Below, piece after piece: positions 54,018 to 63,403 of a DNA stretch of 64,000 bases. This DNA is from Butyrivibrio sp. MC2021 (GTDB lineage Bacteria > Bacillota > Clostridia > Lachnospirales > Lachnospiraceae). Within the stretch, counting starts at the first letter, position 1. Every line of letters begins with the position of its first letter. Below the pieces are notes generated by a model, which saw only the letters and a list, made by a program, of their open reading frames with translations, ran no database searches and was not told where the DNA came from. Position numbers and translations under genes: made by a program. Where the stretch lies: assembly GCF_000621605.1 (NCBI RefSeq), contig NZ_JHXX01000002.1, positions 62,001 through 126,000 of the forward strand, in the 5' to 3' direction.

Positions 54018-55769
54018 ATGGGGAAGGTATTCGGTTTTCTAAAAATCTATAGGGAAAAAGAACGGGAGGATTCTCTTTCAGCCAGTCTGAAGAGGGTTAT
54101 TCTCGGCATAGCTCTTATTGCAGCGGCGGCTTTTTTGCTGGCGCTTTATGTGGTTATACAGAAGGAGAGAATCGAGTATACCAAAAGAGAGTCTGAGAGC
54201 GTACTGAAAACCCTTTCCAATAACATTTTTTCAGAGATCAAGAACTACACAGAGATATCCAGGATCATTATGACCGAGGATCGTCTGGTGAACTTTCTTA
54301 GAGCCGACGGAGTGGCGGTTGACATAGGAATGATCAATGACGCCAGATACGGAATCATGGATATCCTGAATGTAAAAGAGGGTGTTGACTGTGTCATGGT
54401 CTTCAGGGAAGATATGATAATGGTTGCCACCAACAGATTTACCTATAAATATGACTACGAGCGCATGAACAACGAGGAGTGGAGAAAGGATATCTACGAA
54501 GGCAAGGGTAAGGCCGTGGTGTCCCTTCACAGCAACGGAATTGCCGAGAAGCTGGACAACAAGCCCATGGTCACCATTGGAAGAGCTGTTTATGACATAG
54601 ATTCCCAGCAGAGAACAGGACTTATGCTGATGAACATTTCCACCATCGTCTTTGACAGGATTCTTGGAAAGCTCGGCTACGGCGATATCTGCATCATGGG
54701 AAAGGACGGCAGTTTCCTCTCCGGCAACAGAGATTACATGCAGTTTTTCGATGAGAAGTTTTTTTCGGAAAAGATATACAGCATAGACACGGTATTCGAC
54801 AAGGAAAAGGTACTGGTGTCCGGCTGCGGTGTCAGCGATCTGCCTATTGTAATTATCAAGGTGTCTCCTTATGATAAGGAGGGAATTCCCTTCAGAATGG
54901 TATACGTTCTTTTGGGACTTTTGATAGTATTCTTCGTGCTGGCCTTCTATGTGGGCTGGTTCATCAGAAAGAACATTACAGATCCCGTATTTGAGCTGTC
55001 GGAATCCATGGAGAGCAACAGACAGCTCGGGGAACTGAAGAAAATAGATCTGAACATGCGATACAGTGAGCTTGATATGCTTAAGGGCGATTACAACAAC
55101 ATGATCGACCATGTAAATGAGCTTATCGCAACACTTATTGAGAAGGAAAAAGTCCTGCAGAAGTCCGAGATGAGAGTTTTGCAGGAGCAGATAAAGCCGC
55201 ATTTCCTCTACAATTCACTGGAAACCATTGGTTTCCTTGCTATGGATGCGGGAGCTGACAAGGTTCATGATGCCCTGGAGACCCTGGGCAGATTTTACAG
55301 GAACTTCCTTAGTAAGGGCGGAAGAGAGATCCCTCTTTCCAGGGAGGTCATGATAGTTCAGGATTATCTGGCGCTTCAGAAGCTGAGATATGGGGATATC
55401 ATCAGCGATGAATATGACATCGATCCTGCAACAGAGAATTGCATTGTTCCCAAGCTTATCCTGCAGCCTCTGGTGGAAAACAGTATCTACCACGGCATCA
55501 GACTTAAGGGCGAGGAGGGAACCATCCGTGTTTCCAGCAAAATGGTGGACGGCAAACTGAACATTACAGTCAGAGATACCGGCGTGGGAATGAGCCGGCA
55601 GCAGATAGATATGATACTTTCTGCGGAGACGGATTCAGAGGTATCACAGAGCGACAGCTTCGGACTGTGGGGAACAATACAGAGAGTAAGAATTTACACC
55701 GGCAAGCGGGATGTGGTAACAATCGACAGTGAGGTCGGTGAGTATACAGAAGTAACTTTTGTACTTTAA
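54018..55769 (+). CDS. YesM-type sensor histidine kinase
   Basis: A 583-residue kinase starting at ATG 54018 (GGGGAA upstream). Two membrane helices (about 24-45 and 292-315) bracket an extracellular sensor domain, then a HAMP-like linker. The LytS/YesM-type kinase box is QIKPHFLYNSLETIGF with His395. The ATPase domain has LQPLVENSIYHGI and RDTGVGM. This family usually senses sugars and controls neighbouring ABC genes. The response regulator follows 17 bases later. Confidence 0.93.
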   Translation: MGKVFGFLKIYREKEREDSLSASLKRVILGIALIAAAAFLLALYVVIQKERIEYTKRESESVLKTLSNNIFSEIKNYTEISRIIMTEDRLVNFLRADGVAVDIGMINDARYGIMDILNVKEGVDCVMVFREDMIMVATNRFTYKYDYERMNNEEWRKDIYEGKGKAVVSLHSNGIAEKLDNKPMVTIGRAVYDIDSQQRTGLMLMNISTIVFDRILGKLGYGDICIMGKDGSFLSGNRDYMQFFDEKFFSEKIYSIDTVFDKEKVLVSGCGVSDLPIVIIKVSPYDKEGIPFRMVYVLLGLLIVFFVLAFYVGWFIRKNITDPVFELSESMESNRQLGELKKIDLNMRYSELDMLKGDYNNMIDHVNELIATLIEKEKVLQKSEMRVLQEQIKPHFLYNSLETIGFLAMDAGADKVHDALETLGRFYRNFLSKGGREIPLSREVMIVQDYLALQKLRYGDIISDEYDIDPATENCIVPKLILQPLVENSIYHGIRLKGEEGTIRVSSKMVDGKLNITVRDTGVGMSRQQIDMILSAETDSEVSQSDSFGLWGTIQRVRIYTGKRDVVTIDSEVGEYTEVTFVL

Positions 55770-55786
55770 CAAATGGGGTATAGGGT

Positions 55787-56554
55787 ATGAACAGAAAATA
55801 CAGGGTTATGATAATTGATGATGAAGAGTCTGCAAGAAGGCTTATGAGAGCTGCCATCAAGTGGGATCTTATGAATATGGAGGTTGTAGGTGAGGCCGCC
55901 AGCGGAATTGAGGCCATCAATATTATTGATGAGCTGAGGCCTGACATTGCCTTTGTGGATATTTCGATGCCCTTCATGGATGGCATTGAATTCACCGAGA
56001 CCGCCACAGAGCGCTATCCCAATCTGGTGATCATCATTATGACCGCCATCGACAAGTTCGAATATGCCAGGAAGTGCGTGAGTCTTCCTGTCTTTGACTA
56101 TATGCTCAAGCCCATGGTACGAGAAGAGATCGAACAGGTTCTTGAGAAGGTAAAAAAGAAACTGGATGCAGAGCCTGATTACTGGGAGACCGTTAAAAAG
56201 GAAGCTGACATAGTTCCTGAAAGCTTCTATGCCTCCACAGATACAGATCAGATCATTAAATATCTTGAGGAGAACTTTACAGATTCCAAGCTGAATCTTG
56301 CTTCCCTGGCCCAGCACTTTGGCTTCAGCGCCAGCTATTTATCCCGCAAGTTCAAAGCGGATACCGGCAAGAAGTTCATCGAGTATCTCACAGACCTGCG
56401 CATGAAGAAGGCTGTGAAGATCGCAGAGTCCGGGGTAAAGATGTACCGCGCCGCCGCAGAGGTGGGCATCCCCGATCCCAACTACTTCAGCAGATGCTTC
56501 AAGAAGTACACCGGTGTCAGCTATTCCGACTACGTTGCAGGGAAAGTGGGGTAA
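55787..56554 (+). CDS. YesN-type response regulator with AraC output domain
   Basis: A 255-residue regulator. The receiver has IIDDEE at the start, Asp58 as phosphorylation site (FVDISMPFMDG) and a DYMLKP Lys. The C-terminal AraC domain (about 155-250) carries two helix-turn-helix units, LNLASLAQHFGFSASYLSRKF and PDPNYFSRCFKKYTG. It lacks the long middle region found in larger YesN proteins. It probably activates the upstream sugar ABC genes. Confidence 0.92.
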   Translation: MNRKYRVMIIDDEESARRLMRAAIKWDLMNMEVVGEAASGIEAINIIDELRPDIAFVDISMPFMDGIEFTETATERYPNLVIIIMTAIDKFEYARKCVSLPVFDYMLKPMVREEIEQVLEKVKKKLDAEPDYWETVKKEADIVPESFYASTDTDQIIKYLEENFTDSKLNLASLAQHFGFSASYLSRKFKADTGKKFIEYLTDLRMKKAVKIAESGVKMYRAAAEVGIPDPNYFSRCFKKYTGVSYSDYVAGKVG

Positions 56555-56558
56555 GACA

Positions 56559-57440
56559 ATGCCGTTTGCATTTGAGGTTCCGGATTATAAAAAGATCAGA
56601 GTTATCGTTGACACCGATGCAGCCTGCGAGGCGGATGATCCCTTTGCCATAGTTCATGGGCTCCTTAGCCCCAAACTGATGGTTAAGGGGATTGTAGCTG
56701 AGCACTTTGGAGAGGCCGGATCGGTGGAGCGAAGCTATGCTGAGATCGAGACTATCCTTGATGCCATGGACATGAAGGTCCCTGTATATATGGGACAGAA
56801 GGCTGCCATGGACAGTGATGAAGAGATCTCAGAGGCTGTGAGGTTTATCATTGATGAAGCAAAAAGAGTGGATGATAAGCCTCTTTTTATTCTGTGCCAG
56901 GGTGCCATCACCAATGTGGCGGTGGCGCTTAAGACCTGTCCTGAGATTGCGGACAAATTCACTGTGATCTGGATAGGAACCCACGGCGAAGCCCCGAGAA
57001 AGGCTCCCTTCAGGGAATTCAATGCAGGAAATGACATCGCGGCAGCCAACTTTGTTCTTCAGAGCAATGTACCGTTGTGGCTTGTGCCATCCCTTGTTTA
57101 TACCACCATCAACATCGGAATAGCCGAGATCCAGAGAAGAATAAGGCCCTGCGGCAAGATAGGACAGCACCTGTTCCAAAACCTGGTGGACTACAACATG
57201 TCCAAGTTCGCCGGCTGGACCCAGGGAGAGAGCTGGTCCCTGGGAGATTCCCCCGCCATCGCCATAGCCATCAACCCCGGCTGCGGCCACTATAAGGTGG
57301 CGAAGGCTCCCTTTGTAGCAGAGGATACCTCCTCAGAAGTCCTGGAGAATGCCCGGGATATCAGAATCTACACGGATGTTGACTCCAGATATATCCTCGA
57401 GGATCTGATAGCGAAACTTGAAATTTTCACAGAGGAATAA
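56559..57440 (+). CDS. nucleoside hydrolase family protein
   Basis: The start is ATG 56559; the frame overlaps the regulator gene upstream without a site. The 293-residue protein has the calcium-binding VDTDAACEADDPFAIVHGL motif at 17-35 (Asp18, Asp20, Asp26, Asp27). The family cleaves the N-glycosidic bond of nucleosides. The insert of Ala-Cys-Glu-Ala in the motif departs from the DTDxxxDD norm, so the substrate may differ (some relatives act on other ribosides). It is the last gene of the kinase operon. Confidence 0.8.
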   Translation: MPFAFEVPDYKKIRVIVDTDAACEADDPFAIVHGLLSPKLMVKGIVAEHFGEAGSVERSYAEIETILDAMDMKVPVYMGQKAAMDSDEEISEAVRFIIDEAKRVDDKPLFILCQGAITNVAVALKTCPEIADKFTVIWIGTHGEAPRKAPFREFNAGNDIAAANFVLQSNVPLWLVPSLVYTTINIGIAEIQRRIRPCGKIGQHLFQNLVDYNMSKFAGWTQGESWSLGDSPAIAIAINPGCGHYKVAKAPFVAEDTSSEVLENARDIRIYTDVDSRYILEDLIAKLEIFTEE

Positions 57441-57441
57441 T

Positions 57442-57511
57442 CGAACATATTTTCGGATTTTGTATTGCTAGAGTATCAGGCAGATGATATACTGATGATA
57501 TAGTATATCAT
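57442..57511 (+). promoter_or_regulatory. uvrD/pcrA promoter with LexA-like box and second operator-like palindrome
   Basis: CGAACATATTTTCG at 57442-57455 matches the Firmicute LexA (DinR) site CGAAC-N4-GTTCG at all but one position. Nine bases on is TTGCTA (57465-57470), then 17 bases and TATACT (57488-57493). A perfect 10-bp palindrome, ATGATATACT with AGTATATCAT (57484-57493, 57502-57511), covers the -10 box. SOS control of this helicase gene is the natural reading. Confidence 0.6.
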
Positions 57512-57534
57512 TTTAGTTTTGTGGTGGTAGAAAA

Positions 57535-59694
57535 ATGGAGCATCTGCTTGAGGGGTTAAACAAGGCGCAGAAAGAGGCGGTTACAACTACAGAAGGATAT
57601 GTACGTGTCATAGCCGGGGCAGGAAGCGGCAAGACCAGGGCTTTATCCAGGAGATTTGCATACCTGGTTCTTGGTCTTGGAATCATGCCCGGGCATATTT
57701 TATGTGTGACCTTCACTAATAAGTCTGCCAACGAGATGAGGCAGAGGATCCATTATCTCACCGGTGACAATGACACCGGCTATATCAATACTTTCCACGG
57801 CTTTTGCGTATCGGTCCTTCAGGAGGATTCCGGCGCCATCAGCTATCCCAAGAGCTTCCTTGTTCTTGATAATTCCGATATCGACGACATTCTGGATATC
57901 ATCTACGAGGAGAGACATCTTACCATGCGGGACATGACCTACAGTAATGCCAGGGACATGTTCGAGATCAGGAAGACCAAGGAGAATCCCGAATACTATC
58001 TGGACATGCTCTCCATGTCCATTGATGAGCTTAAGGCCAAATATGACAACGCCACAGAGGTTCGTGACATCCTGTTTTACGGCTATCTCTATCAGGAAAA
58101 GAAGTGCTTTGGCCTTGATTACAACGATCTCATCAAGTTTACCCTGTATATTTTTCAGCAGAATCAGGAGATAAAGCTCAAGTGGCAGAAGCGCCTGGAG
58201 TACATCATGATCGATGAGTTCCAGGATATAGACGATCTGCAGTATGAGCTTATGGAGGTTCTGTCTGATTATCATAAGAATCTTTTTATAGTGGGAGATC
58301 CCGACCAGACAATCTACACCTGGCGCGGTGCCAATGTTAAGTATCTGCTGGATTTTGAGCACAATCATCCGGGGCTCAAGACCATCATGATGAATGACAA
58401 CTACCGCTCAACACCCCAGATCCTGTCTGCGGTCAACTCCCTTATCGACAAGAATTCCCAGAGGATAAAAAAGGAACTGAATCCCATGCTGCCCTCCGGG
58501 GAAAGCGTCCTGTGTCATCTCGCCCCCAACACCGCGGATGAAGCGGACTGGCTCACGGGCCAGATGCTGGTTCTTAAGGGCATGGGCGTTCCATATAGGG
58601 ATATGGCTGTTCTTTACAGGGCCCATTATGTCACCAGGACTATCGAGGAGGGCCTTATCAGGGAGAAGATTCCCTATACCATCTATTCCGGAGTACAGTT
58701 CTTCGGAAGGATGGAGATCAAGGATGCCCTGTGTTACCTTAGGATGATAGTTTACAAGGACGACCTGTCCTTTAGAAGAATCGTCAATGTTCCCAAGAGG
58801 AATATAGGAAAAAAGAGAATGGCTCTCCTGGAGGAGTACGCTGCGGAAAACAGCTGCTCTCTTTACACTGCCCTTAATGAGAACATGGAACATGAACTTA
58901 TCAGAGGCACAGGGGCCAAAGAGTTTGTTAAGCTCATAGAGGACTTTGGGGCCTCCTATCAGGGAGAAGCGGTGTCCGAGGTTCTGACCAGGATTTTGCA
59001 AAAGAGCGGATATGAAGAGATGCTTCGTAAGGAAGGGGCCCAGGACAGGCTTGATAACCTGGCGGAGCTTAAGCAGTCCGTCTTTGAATATGAGACCACC
59101 TGCGGTGAGGAGACTGGACTGGAGGACTACCTGCGCCACATAGCTCTTTTTACCAATGCGGATTCAGAGGCAGGTTCAGAGGATAAGGTCAAGCTCATGA
59201 CAGTCCACGCCGCCAAGGGCCTTGAGTTTCCCTATGTATTTCTCTGCGGCATGAATGAGGGCATTTTCCCCTCCAGGAAGATCCGTACCCTGGAAGGAAT
59301 GGAAGAGGAGAGGCGTCTTGCCTTTGTTGCCATGACAAGGGCTCAGAAGAGGCTCTTTATCTCAGAAGCAGGAGGCAGGAACTTTGAAGGTATCCCAAGA
59401 TACCCCTCAAGATTTATACTGGATATAGATTCGGACAAACTGGAATTTACAGAGAAGCCCGACGAGACCATGATGAGCTCGGTTCGGAAGTTTATAGAGA
59501 ATGATTCCAGGCACCTAAAGGGGGCCATGAAGCTCTCTGTGATAGAGCCCGGAACCAGGGTGGAACATTCTATATTTGGCATTGGTACAGTACTTGAAGT
59601 AAACTATGAAGAGGAGAGTTATACAGTGAAATTTGACGAGATGGATACACCGAGGCAGATTTCATATAAGATAAAACTTAAGACACTTGACTGA
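57535..59694 (+). CDS. UvrD/PcrA-family ATP-dependent DNA helicase
   Basis: A 719-residue SF1 helicase. LNKAQKEAV is the Q motif and GAGSGKTRAL the Walker A; IDEFQDIDDLQ is Walker B; GDPDQTIYTWRGA, NYRSTPQIL, MTVHAAKGLEFPYVFL and EERRLAFVAMTRAQ are further helicase motifs. It unwinds DNA in excision repair and recombination. The C-terminal tail ends with a Tudor-like region (ETGT-type GIGTVLEVNYEEESYTVKF) as in PcrA. It is shorter than typical PcrA. Confidence 0.94.
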   Translation: MEHLLEGLNKAQKEAVTTTEGYVRVIAGAGSGKTRALSRRFAYLVLGLGIMPGHILCVTFTNKSANEMRQRIHYLTGDNDTGYINTFHGFCVSVLQEDSGAISYPKSFLVLDNSDIDDILDIIYEERHLTMRDMTYSNARDMFEIRKTKENPEYYLDMLSMSIDELKAKYDNATEVRDILFYGYLYQEKKCFGLDYNDLIKFTLYIFQQNQEIKLKWQKRLEYIMIDEFQDIDDLQYELMEVLSDYHKNLFIVGDPDQTIYTWRGANVKYLLDFEHNHPGLKTIMMNDNYRSTPQILSAVNSLIDKNSQRIKKELNPMLPSGESVLCHLAPNTADEADWLTGQMLVLKGMGVPYRDMAVLYRAHYVTRTIEEGLIREKIPYTIYSGVQFFGRMEIKDALCYLRMIVYKDDLSFRRIVNVPKRNIGKKRMALLEEYAAENSCSLYTALNENMEHELIRGTGAKEFVKLIEDFGASYQGEAVSEVLTRILQKSGYEEMLRKEGAQDRLDNLAELKQSVFEYETTCGEETGLEDYLRHIALFTNADSEAGSEDKVKLMTVHAAKGLEFPYVFLCGMNEGIFPSRKIRTLEGMEEERRLAFVAMTRAQKRLFISEAGGRNFEGIPRYPSRFILDIDSDKLEFTEKPDETMMSSVRKFIENDSRHLKGAMKLSVIEPGTRVEHSIFGIGTVLEVNYEEESYTVKFDEMDTPRQISYKIKLKTLD

Positions 59695-59726
59695 CAACAA
59701 TGGTTAGGCCTCGAAAGGAGAGCGAC

Positions 59727-60707
59727 ATGAAGACGGTTAAATGGGGAGTTTTGGGAACAGCTAACATTGCAAAGAACTGTACGCTTCCGGGGATGAAGAA
59801 GGCTGAGAGCTGTGAGCTCTATGCCGTAGCCGGAAGAAGCAAGGAAAAGGCTGAGAAGTTTAAGGACGAGTTTGGCTTTGAGAAGGCCTATGGCAGCTAC
59901 GAGGAGCTGATTCTGGATTCGGAGGTTCAGGCTGTTTATATACCTCTTCCAAATGACCTTCATATCAAGTGGGTAACGGAAGCTCTTTCCCATGGAAAGC
60001 ACGTTCTTTGTGAAAAGCCTTTGGCTCTCAGCGCCGATGAGGCCAGGGAGATGTTTGAAACTGCTGCTGATAATGACGTGATCCTTATGGAGGCCTATGC
60101 ATATCTTCACAGTCCCTATGTGGAGAGCCTTAAGAAGGATGTGGCAAGCGGCATTATCGGAGATATTGATTATATCGAGAGTGCATTTCTTACCCAGGGC
60201 TACAAGGAGGACTTCAGACTTCACCGTGAACACGGCGGCGGAGCCATGTATGACCTTGGCTGCTATTGCACCACCATGATTCTGACCCTGGTGGACGCAG
60301 AGCCTTCCTATGTGCAGGCCACAGCAGAGTTTACCGACCTTGGAGTTGACTATCTGACAGCGGCCATCCTGGGCTTTAAAAACGGTGCCAGAGCCTCCTT
60401 CAATGTGGGAATGAATCTCGGAATAGGCACCAACTCCAGATTTGACAGACTTTATATCCACGGCAGCAAGGGCAGCATCAGATCCGATGTGGAGTACAAT
60501 CAGGAGGGGGATGTCAGCTATACCGTTTATAACAATGAGGGCGCTACAGTAAGAGAGATCTCAGTGCCTCAGAACTATGCACTGGAGGTGGAGAACCTGT
60601 CCAGGTGCATCCTTTACGGGGAGAAGCCCCATATCACACCGGAGTTTTCTATCAGGAACGCAGAGGTGATCGATCAGGTGCTGGATGAGATAGGTTTTTG
60701 GTTATAA
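59727..60707 (+). CDS. Gfo/Idh/MocA-family NAD(P)-dependent oxidoreductase
   Basis: The start is ATG 59727 after GAAAGGAG. The 326-residue protein has a Rossmann fold (WGVLGTANIAKNC), the YIPLPNDLHIKW segment and EKPLALSADEA with the catalytic Lys. It oxidises or reduces a sugar or cyclitol; the substrate is not clear. It sits 32 bases after the helicase gene and before the AlkD-like gene, with similar spacing, so a shared transcript is likely. Confidence 0.93.
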   Translation: MKTVKWGVLGTANIAKNCTLPGMKKAESCELYAVAGRSKEKAEKFKDEFGFEKAYGSYEELILDSEVQAVYIPLPNDLHIKWVTEALSHGKHVLCEKPLALSADEAREMFETAADNDVILMEAYAYLHSPYVESLKKDVASGIIGDIDYIESAFLTQGYKEDFRLHREHGGGAMYDLGCYCTTMILTLVDAEPSYVQATAEFTDLGVDYLTAAILGFKNGARASFNVGMNLGIGTNSRFDRLYIHGSKGSIRSDVEYNQEGDVSYTVYNNEGATVREISVPQNYALEVENLSRCILYGEKPHITPEFSIRNAEVIDQVLDEIGFWL

Positions 60708-60719
60708 CAGGTGGCGAAT

Positions 60720-61406
60720 ATGATAACAGAAGAGATCAGAGACAGACTTTTTGAACTTCAGGATATCAAATACAGGGATTTTCAGAGCGGTCTTTTTCCG
60801 ACTCTTGAAAAGGATGTGATGATCGGAGTCAGGACCCCTGAGCTTAGAACGCTTGCCAAGGAATATGGGGGGAGAGAGGATATTGGAGAGTTTCTGACGG
60901 ATCTTCCCCATAAATATTTTGATGAGAATCAGCTCCATGCTTTTATTATCTCGGGAGAGAAGAATGTAGACACAGCCATGGCAGAGCTTAATGCCTTTTT
61001 ACCCTACGTTGATAACTGGGCCACATGCGATCAGATGTCTCCAAAGGTGTTCAAGAAACATAGAGATAAGCTTCTGGTGGAGATTGATAAGTGGCTTAAG
61101 TCAGAACTGACTTATACTATCAGGTTTGGAATCGGTATGCTGATGGAGCATTTTCTGGATGAGGACTACGATGTGAAATATCCTGAGACAGTAGCACAGA
61201 TCAGATCAGAAGAGTACTACGTCAACATGATGATCGCCTGGTACTTCGCTACAGCTCTGGCCAAGCAGTATGATACTATTCTTCCTTTTTTTGAAGGTAA
61301 GAAACTCGATACCTGGACCCACAACAAGGCTATTCAGAAAGCCGTGGAGAGTTACCGTATTACTCCCGAGCAGAAGGGATACTTGAAGACATTGAAGATA
61401 AAATAA
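60720..61406 (+). CDS. AlkD-like DNA alkylation repair protein
   Basis: The start is ATG 60720 (AGGTGG upstream). The 228-residue protein is all helices and belongs to the DNA_alkylation (AlkD) HEAT-repeat family: FQSGLFPTLEKDVMIGVRTPELRTLAKE, DNWATCDQMSPKVF and HNKAIQKAVES are characteristic. AlkD glycosylases remove 3- and 7-alkylpurines; this subgroup, with the Gln and Trp placed differently, has not all been shown to be active. It lies next to a helicase gene that may be SOS-controlled. Confidence 0.88.
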   Translation: MITEEIRDRLFELQDIKYRDFQSGLFPTLEKDVMIGVRTPELRTLAKEYGGREDIGEFLTDLPHKYFDENQLHAFIISGEKNVDTAMAELNAFLPYVDNWATCDQMSPKVFKKHRDKLLVEIDKWLKSELTYTIRFGIGMLMEHFLDEDYDVKYPETVAQIRSEEYYVNMMIAWYFATALAKQYDTILPFFEGKKLDTWTHNKAIQKAVESYRITPEQKGYLKTLKIK

Positions 61407-61474
61407 TAAGTCACGTTAACTTATCATTTTGGTTGAGGGGTCATAATGAAACAGGGTAATAGGAGAATATTGCA

Positions 61475-62908
61475 ATGAAGAAATATATCAAAGGCGCTAA
61501 CCCATACATGCCGCTTTGGGAACATGTTCCGGATGGAGAACCCAGAGTGTTTGAGCATAACGGCGAAAAGAGAGTTTATGTCTATGGTTCTCATGATATT
61601 GAAAGAGACAAGTACTGCGGAAGAAACTATGTGGTGTGGTCTGCGCCTGTAGAGGACCTTACCGATTGGAAGTGCCATGGCGTTGCTTATGAAACTCATT
61701 TTGATTCAATCCTGTATGCTCCGGACGTGGTCAAAAGAGGAGACACCTACTATATGTACGCTGCAGAGCGCTGTGGAAGTCTTGTAGTGGTTGCAAGCTC
61801 AAAAACTCCCTGGGGACCCTTTGAGAATCCGGTAAATACAAAACTTGGCTTTGATCCGGGAATTCTGGTGGATGATGACGACAGAGTGTATGCATATTGG
61901 GGCGGATGTGCTGCTCCATGCTATATAGCAGAGTTGGAAGAGGATATGGCTACGATTAAAATGGAAACCCTGGTGGAGAATCCGCTGGGGCATTCAACCT
62001 GTCCCTGGAATCCGGTGGATGACGGCCATATTTCGCTGATCGATGGCTTTTTTGAAGCCTCAAGTCCAAGAAAAGTAATGGGAAAATATGTTTATATTTA
62101 TTCCAAGCGCTATGAGAAGCCGGTGCCGGAACTTGGCGTATTTACAGACAATAACGGATTTCTTTCATATCGCTTCAGTGATTCACCCTTCGGACCATTT
62201 CATGATGGTGGCGATATCAGCTTCAACGGAGGCGAGATCCTGCATGATGCAGAGGGGGTAGGTACAATGACCTACCAGTGGGGGAATAATCACGGCTCCA
62301 TCATGGAAGTGAACGGAAAGTGGTATGTCTTTTACCATCGCCAGACCGGTGTTAACGAGTACTCAAGGCAGGCTATGCTTGAACCAATAGATGTAGCTCT
62401 GGGAGCAGACGGCAAACTCTTTATCGGAGATGTGAAGTATCTTGCAGGAGAGCCGGTTTCTTCTAAGCCTGTTGAAATGACTTCTCAGGGGCCTCAGATT
62501 AACGGACTTGATGCTTATTCCTGGATTTCCGCAGGTTATGCCTGTCATATCTACGGCAGTAAAACACGTGCATATGTAAGGCCATCTTATGAAGAAAGAG
62601 AGGACCTTTCAACTCCTGTAGTTGGAATTACAGAGGGAACAACTGTAGGCTTCAGATATCTTCAGTTTGGGCAAAATACGCCTAAAGCTGTGACTGTTGT
62701 TCTTGAAACGGTAAAAAAGCTCAAGGTCAGACTCCATATCGATTCCTATAATGGGCCGGTAGTGGCTGACCTTATATTCCATGGCAACAGCAATGAAGCA
62801 AAGGCGATGCTGCAAGCAGGTGTAATCGGCAAACATGCCGTTTATTTTGAATTTGTATCGGATGATAGTGAGGAGATCTATAGCTTCGACAGGTTCACGT
62901 TTGATTGA
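61475..62908 (+). CDS. glycoside hydrolase family 43-like enzyme
   Basis: A 477-residue intracellular protein (no signal) with a GH43 five-bladed propeller: YVYGSHD, LYAPDVVKRGDTYYMY, FDPGILVDDDDRVYAYWG, then GFFEASSP, whose Glu fits the general acid. The C-terminal 140 residues form an added beta domain. GH43 members cleave arabinosides or xylosides. The catalytic base Asp near the N-terminus is not obvious (PDGEP in place of DP), so activity should be viewed with care. AGGAGA precedes the ATG. Confidence 0.85.
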   Translation: MKKYIKGANPYMPLWEHVPDGEPRVFEHNGEKRVYVYGSHDIERDKYCGRNYVVWSAPVEDLTDWKCHGVAYETHFDSILYAPDVVKRGDTYYMYAAERCGSLVVVASSKTPWGPFENPVNTKLGFDPGILVDDDDRVYAYWGGCAAPCYIAELEEDMATIKMETLVENPLGHSTCPWNPVDDGHISLIDGFFEASSPRKVMGKYVYIYSKRYEKPVPELGVFTDNNGFLSYRFSDSPFGPFHDGGDISFNGGEILHDAEGVGTMTYQWGNNHGSIMEVNGKWYVFYHRQTGVNEYSRQAMLEPIDVALGADGKLFIGDVKYLAGEPVSSKPVEMTSQGPQINGLDAYSWISAGYACHIYGSKTRAYVRPSYEEREDLSTPVVGITEGTTVGFRYLQFGQNTPKAVTVVLETVKKLKVRLHIDSYNGPVVADLIFHGNSNEAKAMLQAGVIGKHAVYFEFVSDDSEEIYSFDRFTFD

Positions 62909-62983
62909 TTTAATTATCTCGTAGACCGTTATCAAGCAGTTTGTTTTACTTGTGCTAAGATGTTAAACTTAGTTAGCGTCAAT

Positions 62984-63385
62984 TACCCACGGTCTAAAGA
63001 CCGATGGGCTTGCGACTACCCAGTAGTTCGCTAAAAGCTCCTACCTTTGATACGGTGTAACTTCCGTGGTGTCGCATTAACGGGGTGATTGACAACACCC
63101 TTTGTATAAGAGATATGCTCTTATACAACTGTATCAGGTACTAAACTTCCCATGCCGTACAGTCGGTAATGCCTGAGTATATTTTACGCTGTCGCAGGAC
63201 ATTTGACAGCAACCTCATATATACTTGCCAATGTTCAAAAAGAGTGCCTTTGGTCGATATGTAACCTCACAGATACATTTGCCTAACGGTTTTCTCTATG
63301 AGAATATCATACCACTAAAGGCGTGGGTTAACAATTTACAAGGCTCCTCCCATCTGCTAAAGCAAGTGGGTTTCCGCCTACGACA
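62984..63385 (+). ncRNA. highly structured IscB/HEARO omega-RNA-like element without its protein gene
   Basis: About 400 bases rich in small hairpins: CCCACGGTC-TAAA-GACCGATGGG at 62986-63008, a GTATAAGAG/CTCTTATAC perfect stem (63104-63126), GCTGTC/GACAGC, then CCAC-TAAAGGC-GTGG and CCCATCTGC-TAAA-GCAAGTGGG at the right side. TAAA-loop hairpins at both ends and the CAATTACCC...GGGCTTGCGAC start recall IS605-type/IscB element ends and the HEARO RNA. A 60-residue frame inside is not a credible gene. No IscB, TnpB or TnpA is present; fmt starts immediately after. Family name is from memory. Confidence 0.5.
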
Positions 63386-63403
63386 ACCGAAAGGATTTTA
63401 TTT

